From Bacteroidota bacterium (GTDB lineage Bacteria > Bacteroidota > Bacteroidia > Bacteroidales > NBLH01): 64,000 nucleotides of DNA. Position 1 is the first letter of the stretch; every line of letters starts with the position of its first letter. This document shows, in pieces, positions 62,437 to 64,000 of this stretch. Under the pieces are notes generated by a model, which was given only the letters and a program-made list of their open reading frames with translations, did not search any database and had not been told where the DNA came from. The stretch spans positions 1 to 64,000 of the forward strand of contig JANYKN010000140.1 of NCBI GenBank assembly GCA_025361565.1, in the 5' to 3' direction. Made by a program: the position numbers and the translations under genes.

Positions 62437-64000
62437 ATGAAAGAAATTGATAAATCCAAAGAAGAACTTTTACTTGAGCTGAGTGAAGCAAAAAAAGAAA
62501 TTGAAAGACTGAAAGTAATTCACCAAAAAAAAATTGTTGAACACAAAGAAGTTGAAGCAGATTTATCTTCTTACAAAGAACAATTTGAACTTATCATGCT
62601 TTCCGCCAATTTTGCATGGTGGGAAATGGATATTTTAACTGGCAATGTAAAATTCAGCAACCGCAAAGCTGAAATACTCGGATATTCACCTGATAAATTT
62701 CATCACTACAAAGATTTTATGGATTTGGTCCACCCCGACGACCATGATAAAACCATGCAGGAAATGCGTGATCATATTTCAGGAAAGGCTGAAAATTATG
62801 ATGTTTACTACAGGATTAGAACAAATTCAGGAGCCTATAAAAGTTTCCACGATATAGGTAAAGTCACTCGCAGGGATTCAACCGGCAAACCTTTAATAGT
62901 TACCGGAATTGTAATTGATATTATCGATAAAATTAAGCTTGATGAAGTTCAGCAGGAAAACGAGCTTTTATTTAAGCTCATGTTTCAAGAACATAAATCT
63001 ATTATGTTATTAATGCACCCAAATACCGGAAAGATAATAGATGCAAACAAATCAGCAGTAAATTTTTACAAATATTCGATTGATCAGTTAAGAGAAATGA
63101 ATATTAATCAAATCAATACACTAAGTCATGAACAAATTGAAATAGAGAGAAAAAAAGCAATTAAATCAGAACAAAATCTATTTGTCTTTCCACATCGGAT
63201 TTCCAATGGTGAAATAAGGCAGGTAGAAGTTCATTCAACATTGATTAAATACAAAAATCAACCGCTTCTTTTTTCAATAATTGATGATATTACGGAACGT
63301 AAAAGTATTGAAGAAGAACTAAAAAAAAGCGAGGAAAACCTTAGAAAAGCAGAGGAAATAGGAAAATTTGGAAGCTGGCAACTCTATTTGGATCAAAAGT
63401 TAATGACCTCATCCAACGGTGCAAGCAAAATTTATGGCTTTGACAAAAACGAAAACCTGCTTGCCCAGGTACAGAGGATGGCCCTTCCACAATATAGGCC
63501 TATGCTGGATAAAGCATTAAACGAATTAATTACTTTTGGTGCACATTATGACCACGAATTTAAAATAAAAAGAGAATCTGACGGTAAAATTATAGATATT
63601 CATACCTTGGCCGAATTTAATGCATTTAATAACACGGTTTTTGGAACCATTCAGGACATAACAGATCGAAAACGAGTTGAAGAAGCACTGCTTGAAAGCG
63701 AAGAAAAATTTAGACTCATAATTGAAAACACAAGCAATGCAATTTTATTTACAGAACCTGATGGAGCTATTAATTTTGCAAATCCCGAAGCATGCAAAAT
63801 TTTTGGTTTTAGCCTTGGCGAATTTCAAAACCTCGGAAGAAATGGCATAGCAAATATAAACGACCCACGATTAGAACATGCACTTGAAGAAAGAAAACAT
63901 ACAGGCAAATTTAAAGGTGAACTTTCGTTTGTAAGAAAAGATGGCACTGTTTTTCCTGCTGAAATCACAACAAATATATTTATTGATTCAAAAGGAATAA
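62437..64000 (+). CDS. PAS-rich sensor protein, 3' truncated by window end
   Basis: ATG at 62437 opens a frame that runs to the end of the window (521 complete codons). An N-terminal coiled coil (about 1-45: KEELLLELSEAKKEIERLK) is followed by four PAS domains (about 50-165, 175-285, 300-410, 425-end). They show PAS/PAC hallmarks such as VHPDDHDKTMQEM, SIIDDITERK, FGTIQDITDRK and FVRKDGTVFPAE. There are no membrane helices so far, so the sensor is probably cytoplasmic. The missing 3' part probably holds HisKA and ATPase domains, as in the kinases at 35.6-46.6 kb. Confidence 0.85.
   Translation, partial: MKEIDKSKEELLLELSEAKKEIERLKVIHQKKIVEHKEVEADLSSYKEQFELIMLSANFAWWEMDILTGNVKFSNRKAEILGYSPDKFHHYKDFMDLVHPDDHDKTMQEMRDHISGKAENYDVYYRIRTNSGAYKSFHDIGKVTRRDSTGKPLIVTGIVIDIIDKIKLDEVQQENELLFKLMFQEHKSIMLLMHPNTGKIIDANKSAVNFYKYSIDQLREMNINQINTLSHEQIEIERKKAIKSEQNLFVFPHRISNGEIRQVEVHSTLIKYKNQPLLFSIIDDITERKSIEEELKKSEENLRKAEEIGKFGSWQLYLDQKLMTSSNGASKIYGFDKNENLLAQVQRMALPQYRPMLDKALNELITFGAHYDHEFKIKRESDGKIIDIHTLAEFNAFNNTVFGTIQDITDRKRVEEALLESEEKFRLIIENTSNAILFTEPDGAINFANPEACKIFGFSLGEFQNLGRNGIANINDPRLEHALEERKHTGKFKGELSFVRKDGTVFPAEITTNIFIDSKGI

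Noticed and set aside
1-64000. tRNA, rRNA or riboswitch genes
   Set aside because: None recognised by eye; short structured RNAs could have been missed without covariance search.

Overview
The window is AT-rich DNA from a member of the Bacteroidota, most likely class Bacteroidia (Bacteroidales/Marinilabiliales-like). The support is: C-terminal type IX secretion (T9SS) sorting domains on five large secreted proteins, TAnnTTTG promoter -7 elements, absence of clear Shine-Dalgarno sequences, membrane TPR/HTH regulators, and the Bacteroidota-type arginine decarboxylase plus deoxyhypusine-synthase-like pair. No rRNA, tRNA, CRISPR array or transposase gene was seen.

Layout. 0-3.9 kb: an accessory edge with an imperfect 134-bp inverted repeat, a seven-repeat (CYW) lipoprotein, an unusual tyrosine recombinase with a degenerate internal duplicate, and a small zinc-finger protein. 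3.9-13.7 kb (minus strand): module A, made of a membrane TPR/LuxR-type regulator, a 66-aa coiled-coil protein and a 2539-aa T9SS subtilase. 13.8-26.2 kb: housekeeping and conserved hypothetical genes (GNAT, beta carbonic anhydrase, two T9SS proteins, an EamA transporter, an SRPBCC protein, a lipoprotein/CGWYE-protein pair, a ParE-type toxin-antitoxin pair) and a MITE-like element. 26.5-29.7 kb: arginine decarboxylase and a DHS-like enzyme with a parDE module between them. 30.0-33.6 kb: AraC regulator, pirin, CDGSH protein, extradiol dioxygenase and esterase, probably a quinone/redox stress group. 35.6-46.6 kb: a run of PAS-rich sensor kinases, mostly hybrids, one of them broken by a one-base frameshift. 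46.9-61.5 kb (plus strand): module B, a mirror-image paralogue of module A, extended by a 1518-aa Ig-like-repeat T9SS protein. The window ends inside another PAS-rich sensor protein.

The strongest new signal is the pair of mirrored modules. The DNA between each regulator and its small gene carries the same promoter architecture in both copies, with nearly identical spacings: a direct repeat of TTATTAAC, then boxes of TGTA-N10-TCAGG repeated every 32-33 bp (three good boxes in B; two good and one degenerate in A), then a TATCATTG -7-like element exactly 50 bp after the start of the third box. The regulators' HTH domains are about 84% identical by hand count while the secreted proteins have diverged more. 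I infer a self-contained regulon type in which a membrane-bound TPR/HTH protein switches on a giant secreted protease through a multi-site upstream array, with a small cytoplasmic coiled-coil partner co-translated with the protease.

Other notable points are a palindromic repeat carried in frame inside the ATPase domain of two kinases, a ParD operator palindrome embedded in a textbook Bacteroidota promoter, and a gene relic near 62.2 kb.
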